Shown here: positions 48,254 to 56,533 of the stretch, in pieces
Position numbering within the stretch: position 1 is the stretch's first letter
Layout of the letters: every line of letters begins with the position of its first letter
The notes under the pieces: generated by a model
The model's input: the letters and a program-made list of their open reading frames with translations, nothing else
Told to the model about the DNA's origin: nothing
Database searches by the model: none
Source of the DNA: Muribaculaceae bacterium Isolate-037 (Harlan)
GTDB lineage: Bacteria; Bacteroidota; Bacteroidia; Bacteroidales; Muribaculaceae
NCBI GenBank assembly: GCA_003762615.1
Contig: RIAZ01000003.1
Span: forward strand, 62,001 to 126,000
DNA: 64,000 bases
Direction: 5' to 3'
Position numbers and translations under genes: made by a program

Positions 48254-48261
48254 TAATTTTG
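48254..48261 (+). promoter_or_regulatory. Probable -7 element of the HU gene
   Basis: TAATTTTG about 32 bases before the HU ATG; no clear -33 TTTG. Confidence 0.4.
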
Positions 48262-48292
48262 CACTCCGAAAACCAAAACATGTAACTGAGAA

Positions 48293-48580
48293 ATGACAAA
48301 AGCAGAAATAACCAACGAGATTTCGAGAGCAACCGGTATCGACAAGGAAAATGTGCTCCAGGTGGTTGAAAAATTTATGGAAGTTGTTAAGGACAGCCTC
48401 GGAAAAGGTGAGAACGTCTATCTCCGTGGTTTCGGCAGCTTCATAGTGAAAGAAAGAGCAGAGAAGACCGGCCGCAACATTTCAAAGAACACTGCGGTTA
48501 TCATCCCCGCTCACAAGATTCCCTCTTTCAAGCCATGCAACACTTTCAAAGAGATGGTGGCTGAAAGAACTTCAAAATAA
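48293..48580 (+). CDS. HU/IHF-family DNA-binding protein
   Basis: 95 residues, the usual HU length: TKAEITNEISRATGIDKENVL helical start, then the beta arm GENVYLRGFGSFIVKERAEKTGRN shown in part (LRGFGSF, ERAEKTGRN) and the C-terminal KIPSFKPCNTFKEMV. The arm's Pro in VIIPAHKIPSFKP is the DNA-kinking residue region. It is a nucleoid protein that bends DNA. The TSCPD gene starts within its stop codon. Confidence 0.94.
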   Translation: MTKAEITNEISRATGIDKENVLQVVEKFMEVVKDSLGKGENVYLRGFGSFIVKERAEKTGRNISKNTAVIIPAHKIPSFKPCNTFKEMVAERTSK

Positions 48581-48837
48581 TGGCGACCACTTTGCAATAC
48601 TGTCCCCAAGGCACATGCTCCCGCCTTATTGAAATCAAGGTTGAAAATGGCATCGTGGAGGAGGTGAACTTCACCGGCGGATGTCATGGAAATCTTCAAG
48701 GCATTGGAGCATTGGTGAAAGGGATGAAAGCGGAAGACGTCATCAAGCGTCTTGAAGGAATAAGGTGTGGCAATAAGCCGACTTCCTGTCCTGACCAGCT
48801 TTCAAAAGCATTAAAGCAGATAAACGCCATGAATTGA
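48580..48837 (+). CDS. TSCPD-domain protein (TIGR03905 type)
   Basis: 85 residues with CPQGTCSRLIEIKVENG, FTGGCHGNLQGIGALV, GIRCGNKPTSCPDQL; the last holds the T-S-C-P-D signature. The fold also occurs at the end of some ribonucleotide reductases; the stand-alone form is of unknown role, and five cysteines suggest metal or redox function. Its ATG overlaps the HU stop by one base. Confidence 0.88.
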   Translation: MATTLQYCPQGTCSRLIEIKVENGIVEEVNFTGGCHGNLQGIGALVKGMKAEDVIKRLEGIRCGNKPTSCPDQLSKALKQINAMN

Positions 48838-48880
48838 ACATATCGAAGGGAATTTCGATGAGTTTTTTTCACTACAATGT

Positions 48881-48927
48881 AAAAAGGAAGATTCCGTAAT
48901 GCTCGCATTCGGAATTTTCCTTTTTTT
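48881..48927 (+). terminator. Rho-independent terminator after the HU-TSCPD pair
   Basis: AAAAAGGAAGATTCCG and CGGAATTTTCCTTTTT around a 13-base loop, followed by more T. Confidence 0.85.
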
Positions 48928-48932
48928 CTTAG

Positions 48933-49005
48933 AAGTCTTAGCAGTCCAAGCTGTCCTAAGACTACTAAGACTACTAAGACTTCTTGGACTACTTGGACTA
49001 CTTAA
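48933..49005. repeat. 9-base-period array (CTAAGACTA / CTTGGACTA)
   Basis: Starts in TTAGCAGTCCAAGCTGTC, then CTAAGACTA and CTTGGACTA units. It lies six bases after the terminator, just before the DUF4861 gene. Confidence 0.8.
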
Positions 49006-49029
49006 AAATAACCATTCTATAATTATCCC

Positions 49030-50196
49030 ATGAAACAGATTTCAAAACTAATGGCTTTCGCTTCCCTGGCATTGGTGTCATGCCAAAGCAATGGAGTGAA
49101 AGTGACAGTCAGCAATAATTCTGATTCCGACTGCAACAGTGCCATCGTGGAACTGTGGGCAGATTCCGTATTGTCACGTCTCGGAAGTAAGTATTGCTAC
49201 GTGACAGATTCTAATGGCAATGAAGTGGCATCCCAACATACCCATGACGGGAAAATAATATTCCGCACCTCTATCGGCAAGGGTAGTTCGGAAGAGTATC
49301 AGCTTCTCCCTTCCGACACACTCCACACATATCCTCAACTGACAGCCGGACGGCTTTATCCTGAACGTGCCGACGACATGGCATGGGAAAATGAGATGAA
49401 CGGCTATCGTGTGTACGGACCGGCTACCCAGGCAAAGGGTGAGCGAGGTTTCGGCTACGACCTGTTTTTCAAGCATAAGACCGATGACCTCATTCTTGAA
49501 AAATTATATGGTCCGGAGACAGATCCCGCCACATGGCAGAAAGTGGATTCCCTACAGAAAATTGACCCCGAATTGGCTAATAAATTCAGAGATTCCATCT
49601 CTTATCATATTGACCACGGCTTGGGGATGGATTGCTATGCTGTCGGTCCGACACTGGGAGCCGGTGTTGCGGCAATATTAAGAAACGACACTATATTCTA
49701 TCCGTGGTGCTATGAGAAAGCGGAGGTGCTCGACAATGGTCCGCTCCGTTTCACCGCCCGTCTTGACTTCGCACCGGTGAGGATTGCCGGTGACACTGCC
49801 GTGGTTGAACATCGTCTCATCTCTCTTGACGCAGGCAGCTATCTGAACAATACGGAAGTGTGGTATGACGGTCTCAGTGGCAATGCCGACGTTGTTGTAG
49901 GTTTCCCGCTGAGGGATGATTCCCCGTCCTTCATATCGGAAGGGATCATAGCATATTCCGATCCCACACAGGGACCTGACAACGGACGCGCACAACTCGG
50001 CATCATCATCGACAATGATTTCACCGCAAAATCCGACAAGAATCGCCACGTGCTCGGCATAGTCAACATCTCCCCCTCCGACACCCTCTCCTACCGCTGG
50101 GGTTTCTCCTGGGACCGCGAGGATATAAAGGATATGGAGAGCTGGATCCAATATCTTAAAGGACAGAAACGACAGAATCTGGAAGTGGAATATTGA
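49030..50196 (+). CDS. DUF4861-family lipoprotein
   Basis: 388 residues, lipobox LVSC (Cys18). Two beta-sandwich-like parts, with the family pattern PERADDMAWENEMNGYRVYGPATQ and GERGFGYDLFFKHKT, shown in part (RADDMAWEN, YRVYGPA), HGLGMDCYAVG, and the C-terminal YRWGFSWDREDIKDMESWI. DUF4861 proteins are common in gut Bacteroidetes and are often found near polysaccharide lyases or rhamnogalacturonan loci, but no such gene is here and no activity can be given. Confidence 0.82.
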   Translation: MKQISKLMAFASLALVSCQSNGVKVTVSNNSDSDCNSAIVELWADSVLSRLGSKYCYVTDSNGNEVASQHTHDGKIIFRTSIGKGSSEEYQLLPSDTLHTYPQLTAGRLYPERADDMAWENEMNGYRVYGPATQAKGERGFGYDLFFKHKTDDLILEKLYGPETDPATWQKVDSLQKIDPELANKFRDSISYHIDHGLGMDCYAVGPTLGAGVAAILRNDTIFYPWCYEKAEVLDNGPLRFTARLDFAPVRIAGDTAVVEHRLISLDAGSYLNNTEVWYDGLSGNADVVVGFPLRDDSPSFISEGIIAYSDPTQGPDNGRAQLGIIIDNDFTAKSDKNRHVLGIVNISPSDTLSYRWGFSWDREDIKDMESWIQYLKGQKRQNLEVEY

Positions 50197-50212
50197 TTCT
50201 GATTTTGATTCA

Positions 50213-50345
50213 ACATGATAGACCATGACGCAACATGATTTATCATGGATTTTGAGATATCATGGTATAACATGCTGAATCATGATATATCATAAAAATA
50301 TTGCATCATGATATACCATGGTTGATCATGTTATATCATGATGCA
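50213..50345. repeat. 10-base-period CATGA array between convergent genes
   Basis: Units such as NNNAACATGA, TAGACCATGA, CGCAACATGA, TTTATCATGG; the right half has ATCATGATATAT and GATATACCATGG. Many overlapping palindromes (ATCATGAT) allow several hairpins. Confidence 0.75.
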
Positions 50346-50355
50346 ATTTATATTG

Positions 50356-50901
50356 CTAAAGATTAATATTCAATTGGATCGGAGGTATCAGAGTCCAGGG
50401 GCTCTGCGGAGCCCAATTGACGGATATGACATTTCTGGCACCGTATCTGTCGGCATAAGGATATAGATACTGAGTGTAGTAATGATTACCTCTACGATAT
50501 TTCACGATATACGTGTCATGGCTGATCTGCCATACCCCGACATCGTGACACCCTCTTGTGGCGTATCTCACCATGTGCCCGAGACGTGGTGGTGGCGGTG
50601 GAGCGTGATGATGACGTCTTGGTGGTGGCGGCGGAGCGTGGTGATGATGCTTCGGCGGTGGTGGCGGGGTATGTCTGTGCTTATTGCCGGGAGCCGGGAA
50701 ACTATTGCCGGGACGCCCGTAATTACCATGATGCTTATCCTTCTTATACTTATGGTCACGGTCTTTTTTATAACCTTTCTTCCTGTCGTATCTTTGCTCA
50801 TGACGATCACGGTCATGCCCCTTGTGCTTGTCAGCAAAAGCCTCGACACTGCCGACCGACATGAATAAAGCTATCAGAATATATGCGAATATATGTCTCA
50901 T
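50356..50901 (-). CDS. His/Pro-rich secreted protein
   Basis: 181 residues from MRHIFAYILI (an in-frame start nine codons upstream would precede the signal peptide). Signal peptide ending VEAFA, a region dense in Lys/Asp/His/Tyr (DKHKGHDRDRHEQRYDRKKG), three tandem units of PPPPP(K/R)xHHHHA (about 90-115), then a 65-residue globular tail (HDVGVWQISHDTYIVKYRRG, WAPQSPWTL). The His clusters could bind zinc or nickel in the periplasm. Function unknown. Confidence 0.75.
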   Translation of the reverse strand: MRHIFAYILIALFMSVGSVEAFADKHKGHDRDRHEQRYDRKKGYKKDRDHKYKKDKHHGNYGRPGNSFPAPGNKHRHTPPPPPKHHHHAPPPPPRRHHHAPPPPPRLGHMVRYATRGCHDVGVWQISHDTYIVKYRRGNHYYTQYLYPYADRYGARNVISVNWAPQSPWTLIPPIQLNINL

Positions 50902-51139
50902 AAGGATTCCGTTTAAAAGGTGAAACAATCTGAGTTAAAAGGAGGAGACCGATGATCCAGTGAACCTCCTGTTTACTTATAAGACAATAATACATTATAA
51001 AGTTTAAGCAGGTCAAAAAATTAATTAGAATTGGGGAATCATATCTTTTTTGAGATATATTTCCCAAAGAATCTTGTAATGTCGCACTTTTTCCTTAAAT
51101 TTGGGGATTGTAAACATACTTGACATAAATTTTAGAGAT

Positions 51140-51844
51140 ATGAAATATAACCGTATTCTTCTCAAGCTTTCCGGAGAATCTCTCATGGGCAAACAGGGCT
51201 ACGGCATCGACACCGACCGCCTCAACTCCTATGCTCTCCAGATACAGAAAGCTGTCAACAACGGCGTGCAGGTTGGCATCGTGATCGGCGGTGGAAATAT
51301 CTTCCGTGGTCTGTCGGGCGCATCCAAAGGTTTCGACCGTGTTAAGGGCGACCAGATGGGTATGCTCGCTACAGTGATCAACTCCCTTGCCCTAAGTTCT
51401 GCACTTGAGGCAATCGGACAACCCGCCAAGGTGCTGACCGCTATCCCCATGTTCCCCATCGGCTACCCCTATTCCAAATGGGAGGCTATAAAAGCTATGA
51501 AAGAGGGCACTGTTGCTATCATGAGTTGCGGCACCGGATCCCCTTACTTCACAACCGACACAGGCTCGGCACTGCGCGCCATTGAAATCGAGGCTGACGT
51601 AATGCTGAAGGGCACCCGCGTAGATGGCGTATACACAGCCGACCCGGAGAAAGACCCCACTGCCACAAAATTTGACCATATCACCTACGAAGAAGTGATA
51701 GCACGCAATCTGAAGGTGATGGACATTACCGCTACCGCACTTTGCAAAGAGAACAGCATGCCTATCTATGTCTTCAACATGGACAAGGAGGGCAATCTCG
51801 AAAAGATGCTCAATGGCGACAATGTAGGCACGCTCGTTGACTAA
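51140..51844 (+). CDS. pyrH: Uridylate kinase (UMP kinase)
   Basis: 234 residues from MKYNRILLKLSGESL; the frame begins 13 codons upstream without support. Motifs: LLKLSGESLMG (phosphate loop), VIGGGNIFRG, DQMGMLATVINSLAL and FTTDTGSALRAIEIEADVML, the last given in part (TDTGSALRA). It phosphorylates UMP to UDP and is hexameric. It stands before frr, the usual bacterial neighbourhood. Confidence 0.96.
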   Translation: MKYNRILLKLSGESLMGKQGYGIDTDRLNSYALQIQKAVNNGVQVGIVIGGGNIFRGLSGASKGFDRVKGDQMGMLATVINSLALSSALEAIGQPAKVLTAIPMFPIGYPYSKWEAIKAMKEGTVAIMSCGTGSPYFTTDTGSALRAIEIEADVMLKGTRVDGVYTADPEKDPTATKFDHITYEEVIARNLKVMDITATALCKENSMPIYVFNMDKEGNLEKMLNGDNVGTLVD

Positions 51845-51985
51845 AGCATTTCTATTATCAACAGCAGAAATGCGCTTAACATGCGCTTTTATACATCATT
51901 TAGCAATACTATCAAAATATTGATTAAATGATAATTATTTCTTAAAACACTCCTTAACCCATCCCATTTAAACATTAAAACAAAT

Positions 51986-52543
51986 ATGGAAGTTAACGAA
52001 TATCTTGACAATGCGAAAGACAGCATGGAACTCGCTGTGGAATATCTCGACGACACACTTTCGCATATCCGCGCCGGAAAGGCATCCGCTCGTCTGCTTG
52101 ACGGAATACGTGTAGATTACTACGGTTCGCAAGCTCCAATCTCAAATGTCGCCAATATTTCGGTGCCAGACGCAAGAACCATTGCCATCACTCCATGGGA
52201 AAAGAGCATGTTCAAGGAGATTGAGAAGGCTATCATAAACTCTGAACTTGGCATCACTCCTGAAAACAATGGTGAAGTGATACGCCTGTCGATACCGCCG
52301 CTTACAGAAGACCGCCGTAAGCAGCTCGTAAAGCAGAGCAAGGCAGAGGCAGAGACTGCAAAGGTGTCGGTGCGCAATGCCCGCCGTGAGGCTATCGAGG
52401 GTCTGAAGAAAGAGATCAAGAAGGGTCTCAGCGAGGATATCGAGAAGGATGCCGAGAACGACGTGCAGAAACTCCATGACAAGTACATGAAGAAAATCGA
52501 CGAAATCTTCGCAGCAAAAGAGAAAGAGATTCTTACAGTGTAA
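51986..52543 (+). CDS. frr: Ribosome recycling factor
   Basis: 185 residues, standard length. Typical [22 protein letters not shown], shown in part ([13 protein letters not shown]), [20 protein letters not shown] and the three-helix-bundle end [15 protein letters not shown] (here [15 protein letters not shown]). With EF-G it splits the post-termination ribosome. 141 bases after pyrH. Confidence 0.97.
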   Translation: MEVNEYLDNAKDSMELAVEYLDDTLSHIRAGKASARLLDGIRVDYYGSQAPISNVANISVPDARTIAITPWEKSMFKEIEKAIINSELGITPENNGEVIRLSIPPLTEDRRKQLVKQSKAEAETAKVSVRNARREAIEGLKKEIKKGLSEDIEKDAENDVQKLHDKYMKKIDEIFAAKEKEILTV

Positions 52544-52578
52544 TCGCTGCGCTTACGCGCATTGTAACATATAATAAG

Positions 52579-52616
52579 TCGGAAGTCGGAAGGGTATAGC
52601 CTTTGACTTCTGACTT
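52579..52616 (+). terminator. Terminator after frr
   Basis: GTCGGAAGTC ... GACTTCTGAC stem followed by a run of eight T. Confidence 0.75.
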
Positions 52617-52651
52617 TTTTTTATTTCTTTTGCATAAAAATAGTGAATCGC

Positions 52652-53638
52652 ATGGTTTCCATAATCATTCCTGTATATAATGCCGAGTCTTTCTTGGAGA
52701 AGGCAGTGGAGAGTGTGTTCCGACAATCATATAAGGATTGGGAGATTATCCTTATTGACGACGGCTCGACAGATTCTTCCGGCATTATCTGCGACAGTCT
52801 GGCAAATCAGCATGATAATATCAAGGTGGCGCATATAAGCAACGGTGGACAATCCCATGCAAGGAATCATGGATTGGATATGGCGGAAGGGAGCCATATA
52901 ATCTTTCTTGATGCCGATGATATCCTTCCGCCTGACACTCTGAAGATAACCTATGATTGCTTTCTGAAGTCCGGATGCGACGTAGTGTGCGGCACCATGC
53001 AGAATTTCTCAGAGGAAGATGAACTGAAATCTGTAGATAGATCCCCTTCGGAAGCCTTGACAGGGAATAATTATTTCCGCATGCTCTCTCCGGAAGATGC
53101 AATGCTCGACATCCTCTATCAGAAAAGACTCGACAATTCCGTATGCGGAAAATTATTTACAGCCCGCATCTGGAAAGAGCTGCGATTCCGTGAGGGCACC
53201 GGCTATGAGGATCTTGACGCAATCTGCCCTGCCATTATGCGAGCCAACCGAGTAGTCGTGCTGAAAGATTGCCATCTTTATTTCTATCGGCAGCATCAAG
53301 GAAGCTATATACATACGTTCAATCTGCGGCGTTGCGATGTGCTCGACGTGACACGACGCCTCACCGCCACGATGGAAAGCCATTATCCCCGTCTGGCACC
53401 TGCTGCACGCTCAAGAGAACTGAGCGCGAATTTCAATATGCTTACGCTCCTCGCCGCCAACTCCACATCTCCGGAGGCGCGTGCCTTATCCGACAGATGC
53501 TGGATAAGAATAAAGGAGCTGCGCGGCGAATCGCTGCGCAACCCCTCTGTCAGATTAAAAAACAAGATCGGAATAGTCTGCACCTATATCGGCGGCAGAC
53601 GGCTCGTGGAGATTCTCGGCAAGGCATTATGCCGATAA
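52652..53638 (+). CDS. Family 2 glycosyltransferase
   Basis: 328 residues from the ATG at 52652 (a GTG three codons upstream is possible). GT-A fold: VSIIIPVYNAESFLEKAVESV, shown in part (SIIIPVYNAE), the nucleotide motif ILIDDGSTDSS, GGQSHARNHGL and the metal motif FLDADD. Later LDNSVCGKLF and GYEDLDAICP fit the acceptor side. The C-terminal 80 residues are basic and helical. It adds sugars to a surface glycan, type unknown; it has no glycan cluster around it. Confidence 0.88.
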   Translation: MVSIIIPVYNAESFLEKAVESVFRQSYKDWEIILIDDGSTDSSGIICDSLANQHDNIKVAHISNGGQSHARNHGLDMAEGSHIIFLDADDILPPDTLKITYDCFLKSGCDVVCGTMQNFSEEDELKSVDRSPSEALTGNNYFRMLSPEDAMLDILYQKRLDNSVCGKLFTARIWKELRFREGTGYEDLDAICPAIMRANRVVVLKDCHLYFYRQHQGSYIHTFNLRRCDVLDVTRRLTATMESHYPRLAPAARSRELSANFNMLTLLAANSTSPEARALSDRCWIRIKELRGESLRNPSVRLKNKIGIVCTYIGGRRLVEILGKALCR

Positions 53639-53641
53639 ATT

Positions 53642-53680
53642 CATGATTCCATTTTTATGAGATGGGATCTCTGGGAATCA
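53642..53680. terminator. Hairpin between the convergent glycosyltransferase and TrmH genes
   Basis: ATGATTCC and GGAATCAT close a stem with inner pairing (GAGATGGGATCTC); its last bases overlap the 3' end of the methylase gene. Confidence 0.5.
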
Positions 53681-54211
53681 TATCATCCCCGACACAATCT
53701 GCCATAACGCTATCCCTGCACTCACCGAGACGTTGAGGGAATGTTTCACCCCCGACTGTGGAATCTCAAGAACGATATCAGCAACGTCAACGATACGCTG
53801 GTCGACACCCTTCACCTCATTCCCCACCACAAGGAGATAGCGTTCGCCATCAATAGGACGGAAATCTTGTAAAGCAATGCTATTATGTGTCTGCTCAAGC
53901 ACGCACACTTTCCACCCCTCCGACTGCATTCTTCTCACCTCCTCGAAGGCATCATTCACGTGTCGCCAGTCGACGCTCTCCTCTGCTCCAAGAGCCGTCT
54001 TCGTGATCTCCGGGTGAGGCGGGCAACCGGAAATTCCGGCAAGCACCACCTCCCTTATAAGGAAGGCATCGGCTGTGCGCAGCATTGCGCCGACATTATA
54101 CATCGACCTCACATTATCGGCAAGCATCACGATCGGCAGCTTCTCCATCTCCTTATATTGGCTGAGGCTGCAGTTGGTAAGTTCGATTATATTCTTCTTC
54201 TTACGATCCAT
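53678..54211 (-). CDS. TrmH/SpoU-type RNA methyltransferase
   Basis: 177 residues, the catalytic SPOUT domain alone. Motif 1 NVRSMYNVGAMLRTADAF (Asn/Arg), motif 2 LLVVGNEVKGVD, motif 3 EIPQSGVKHSLNVSVSAGIAL, shown in part (GVKHSLNVSVSAGIAL). It is expected to 2'-O-methylate tRNA or rRNA with SAM; the exact target is not readable without a substrate domain. It follows nadA by six bases, so shares its transcript. Confidence 0.9.
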   Translation of the reverse strand: MDRKKKNIIELTNCSLSQYKEMEKLPIVMLADNVRSMYNVGAMLRTADAFLIREVVLAGISGCPPHPEITKTALGAEESVDWRHVNDAFEEVRRMQSEGWKVCVLEQTHNSIALQDFRPIDGERYLLVVGNEVKGVDQRIVDVADIVLEIPQSGVKHSLNVSVSAGIALWQIVSGMI

Positions 54212-54217
54212 GACCCG

Positions 54218-55171
54218 TCACTCCGACATCTCAAGCATACGCACGATAGGTCGCAACGCCTTCTCTGCAATCTCGGCATCGACCGTCACTTCCGGTTTTC
54301 CGTCGCGCAGAGCCTCGTAAACCTTGCGGAGAGTGTTGCGCTTCATATAGTCACATTCGTTGCACATACACCCCGGTTCATCGGGAGGAGCGGGGATGAA
54401 TTTCTTCTCCGGACACTGGCGACGCATCTCGAATAATATGCCACTTTCTGTCACAACAATATATTCCGGCGCATCGTCGCTCCTGGCAAAATCGAGCAGT
54501 GCGGCAGTAGATCCCACCTTGTCGGCAATCAGCTGGAGAGGACGTCTGCACTCCGGATGCACGAGCACCTTAGCTTCAGGATGCTCCCTCTTCAGCTCGT
54601 CGATTTTTTCCAAAGAGAATCGGTCATGCACATGGCAAGCACCATCCCATAGGAGCATGGAGCGCCCGGTCACGCAATTGATATACTCACCCAGATTTCT
54701 GTCAGGACCGAAAATTATCTTCTCATCCTCGGGAAGCTTATCCACTATCTTACGTGCGTTGCCGGATGTGACCACGATGTCAGTGAGAGCCTTCACGGCA
54801 GCCGACGTGTTGACATAGCTTATGACCGTATGATCCGGATGCTCCTTTACAAACTGTTCAAACTTGACAGGGTCACAGCTGTCGGCGAGAGAGCATCCCG
54901 CCTCTGTGTCGGGGAGCAACACCGTCTTGTCGGGGCAAAGTATCTTTGCAGTCTCACCCATGAAATTCACGCCACACATCACGATTACGTCGGCATCCGT
55001 CTTTGCCGCCTGTCTCGCCAAGGCGAGAGAGTCACCGATGAAATCGGCTATCTCCTGAATTTCGTCACGCTGATAATAATGTGCCATGATGAGAGCATTC
55101 TTATCTTTCTTCAGACGCATTATCTCCTCGCGCAATGCGTCTGTTTCGGGATTTTTTTGACTAAGGTTCAT
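54218..55171 (-). CDS. nadA: Quinolinate synthase
   Basis: 317 residues. LIMAHYYQRDEIQEIADFIGDS shown in part (MAHYYQRDEIQEIADF), VMCGVNFMGETAKIL (first Cys), LLWDGACHVHDRF (second) and GCMCNECDYMKRNTL (third); the three Cys hold the 4Fe-4S cluster that helps condense iminoaspartate and dihydroxyacetone phosphate to quinolinate in NAD synthesis. Complete. Partner nadB and nadC are not in the window. Confidence 0.96.
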   Translation of the reverse strand: MNLSQKNPETDALREEIMRLKKDKNALIMAHYYQRDEIQEIADFIGDSLALARQAAKTDADVIVMCGVNFMGETAKILCPDKTVLLPDTEAGCSLADSCDPVKFEQFVKEHPDHTVISYVNTSAAVKALTDIVVTSGNARKIVDKLPEDEKIIFGPDRNLGEYINCVTGRSMLLWDGACHVHDRFSLEKIDELKREHPEAKVLVHPECRRPLQLIADKVGSTAALLDFARSDDAPEYIVVTESGILFEMRRQCPEKKFIPAPPDEPGCMCNECDYMKRNTLRKVYEALRDGKPEVTVDAEIAEKALRPIVRMLEMSE

Positions 55172-55199
55172 TATTGTTTATTATTTAATAAAAATTTAA

Positions 55200-55700
55200 A
55201 TCTATAAAAATTAATCAACAACAACAACAAAGGCTGTCAATAACTACCAATAACTTTTCCCAAAAAAAATTGGAAATATGAGTTATTGAATTTTAAGACG
55301 CACTTATTGTCATATTATTAACAATAGATATCCTTGATAATCAACAAGATGTGAAGGTTATTGACAACTTGTAAATAACTGCGATGTTTACAAATTTTTA
55401 TCTCGCAAAGTGTAGATAACTGTAGATAACCCTGCAAATAACTGTAGATATCTTTGACAATAACTATTGATAACCTTTGAAGGAATATGCAAAGATACAA
55501 TAAAAACCGCTATCTCAGACAATATTTATAAATTGCAAGTTAAATTAAAATATGTTATAAAACAATTTTCTACAGCTTCTTTACAACATATCTACCACTT
55601 TTCGACCACTTATCTACAAGTTATTGACAATTGCGGCAAGATTATTGACATCATAAAATGAAAGCGGGAACCGGATATTTCAGTCTCCGGCCCCCGCAAC
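55200..55700. other. Candidate chromosomal replication origin (oriC)
   Basis: AT-rich, gene-free DNA with eight nonamers of the type TTAT(C/T)(T/G)ACA: TTATTGACA at 55358, 55621, 55642 and (reverse) 55235; TTATCTACA at 55610 and (reverse) 55411 and 55421; TTATTTACA (reverse) 55370. Near matches (TGTAGATAT at 55443, TGACAATAA at 55455, TTATTGTCA at 55304) add to the cluster. They differ from TTATCCACA at one or two positions. My hand counts of G and C suggest the strand bias inverts here (see findings). dnaA is not in the window. Confidence 0.5.
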
Positions 55701-55920
55701 ATCAAGGTTACGAAAAGGTGATTTCCTTTTGTCAGTTCGGCCTGTCCTTGTTCGGCCATGATAGTTTTGAATAATCAGCACAGAAAAAAATGCCCCTTGC
55801 AAAATGATATTGTCTTTCGGATAAGAGGTGGTCCGATCCTATCAATTTCTCAATAGAGATCCTTAATCGGGGCTTCATCTATAATAACCGATAAAGAGAA
55901 AAAGAGGTTCACGAAATAGG
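55701..55920. other. Gene-free flank of the candidate origin
   Basis: No ORF with protein-like features, no tRNA. Minor hairpins only. Confidence 0.45.
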
Positions 55921-55923
55921 GTA

Positions 55924-55963
55924 AAAAAAGAGACGCGGCATCATAGCCACGTCTCCTCTTTTT
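55924..55963 (-). terminator. Terminator of the kor operon
   Basis: AAAAAGAGACGCGGC and GCCACGTCTCCTCTTTTT (stem with one mismatch and a bulge) around a six-base loop, 20 bases beyond the korC-type stop. Confidence 0.75.
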
Positions 55964-55981
55964 GGTTTCCGGGAAATAAAA

Positions 55982-56518
55982 TCAGATTAGTCCTCTCCCC
56001 TTCTCGATAGCCTGCTCATTGAGTGGGATTAGATTATGATGACGTTCCGGAAGAGATTTCTTAAGACCTTTCACCACATTCTCCATTGGGAGTTTGTAGG
56101 GCATCACTTCAAGGAGCGCGCCCATCACGACCATATTATATGCTTTCGGATTGCCGATTTCAAGAGTGGCTTCCATGGCATTTATCGGATATACCTTGAC
56201 ATCGTTTCTCTCGGGACGCTTGTGTATTCCGCTGGTGTCATACATCAGTATCCCGCCGGATTTCACTCTTGGGACGAACTTGTCGAGGCTCTGTTGATTC
56301 AGTGCCACAACGATGTCGTATGAGTCGAGCACTGGGGAGGAGATTTTGTCGTCGGAGAGGATGACAGTGACGTTGGCAGTGCCCCCTCTTTGCTCCGGAC
56401 CGTATGAAGGCATCCACGTCACTTCCTTGTCATCCATGAGTCCGGAATATGCCAATATTTTGCCCATAGAGAGGACACCCTGTCCTCCGAATCCGGCTAT
56501 TATGATCTCAACTTTCAT
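55982..56518 (-). CDS. 2-oxoacid:ferredoxin oxidoreductase gamma subunit
   Basis: 178 residues from the ATG at 56518. EIIIAGFGGQGVLSMGKIL (family signature), GPEQRGGTANVTVILSD shown in part (PEQRGGTANV), DIVVALNQQSLDKFV and NMVVMGALLEVM. It is the small subunit of a TPP-dependent oxidoreductase (KorC/VorC type). 15 bases after the beta-subunit gene. Substrate is probably 2-oxoglutarate or branched-chain 2-oxoacids. Confidence 0.9.
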   Translation of the reverse strand: MKVEIIIAGFGGQGVLSMGKILAYSGLMDDKEVTWMPSYGPEQRGGTANVTVILSDDKISSPVLDSYDIVVALNQQSLDKFVPRVKSGGILMYDTSGIHKRPERNDVKVYPINAMEATLEIGNPKAYNMVVMGALLEVMPYKLPMENVVKGLKKSLPERHHNLIPLNEQAIEKGRGLI

Positions 56519-56533
56519 CACACAAAAATTAGG

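Noticed and set aside
53255-53722. Integron-type attC sites in the window
   Set aside because: No attC core sites or tyrosine integrase could be found anywhere; the 3'-end modules at 11.7-13.8 kb are only loosely similar in position.
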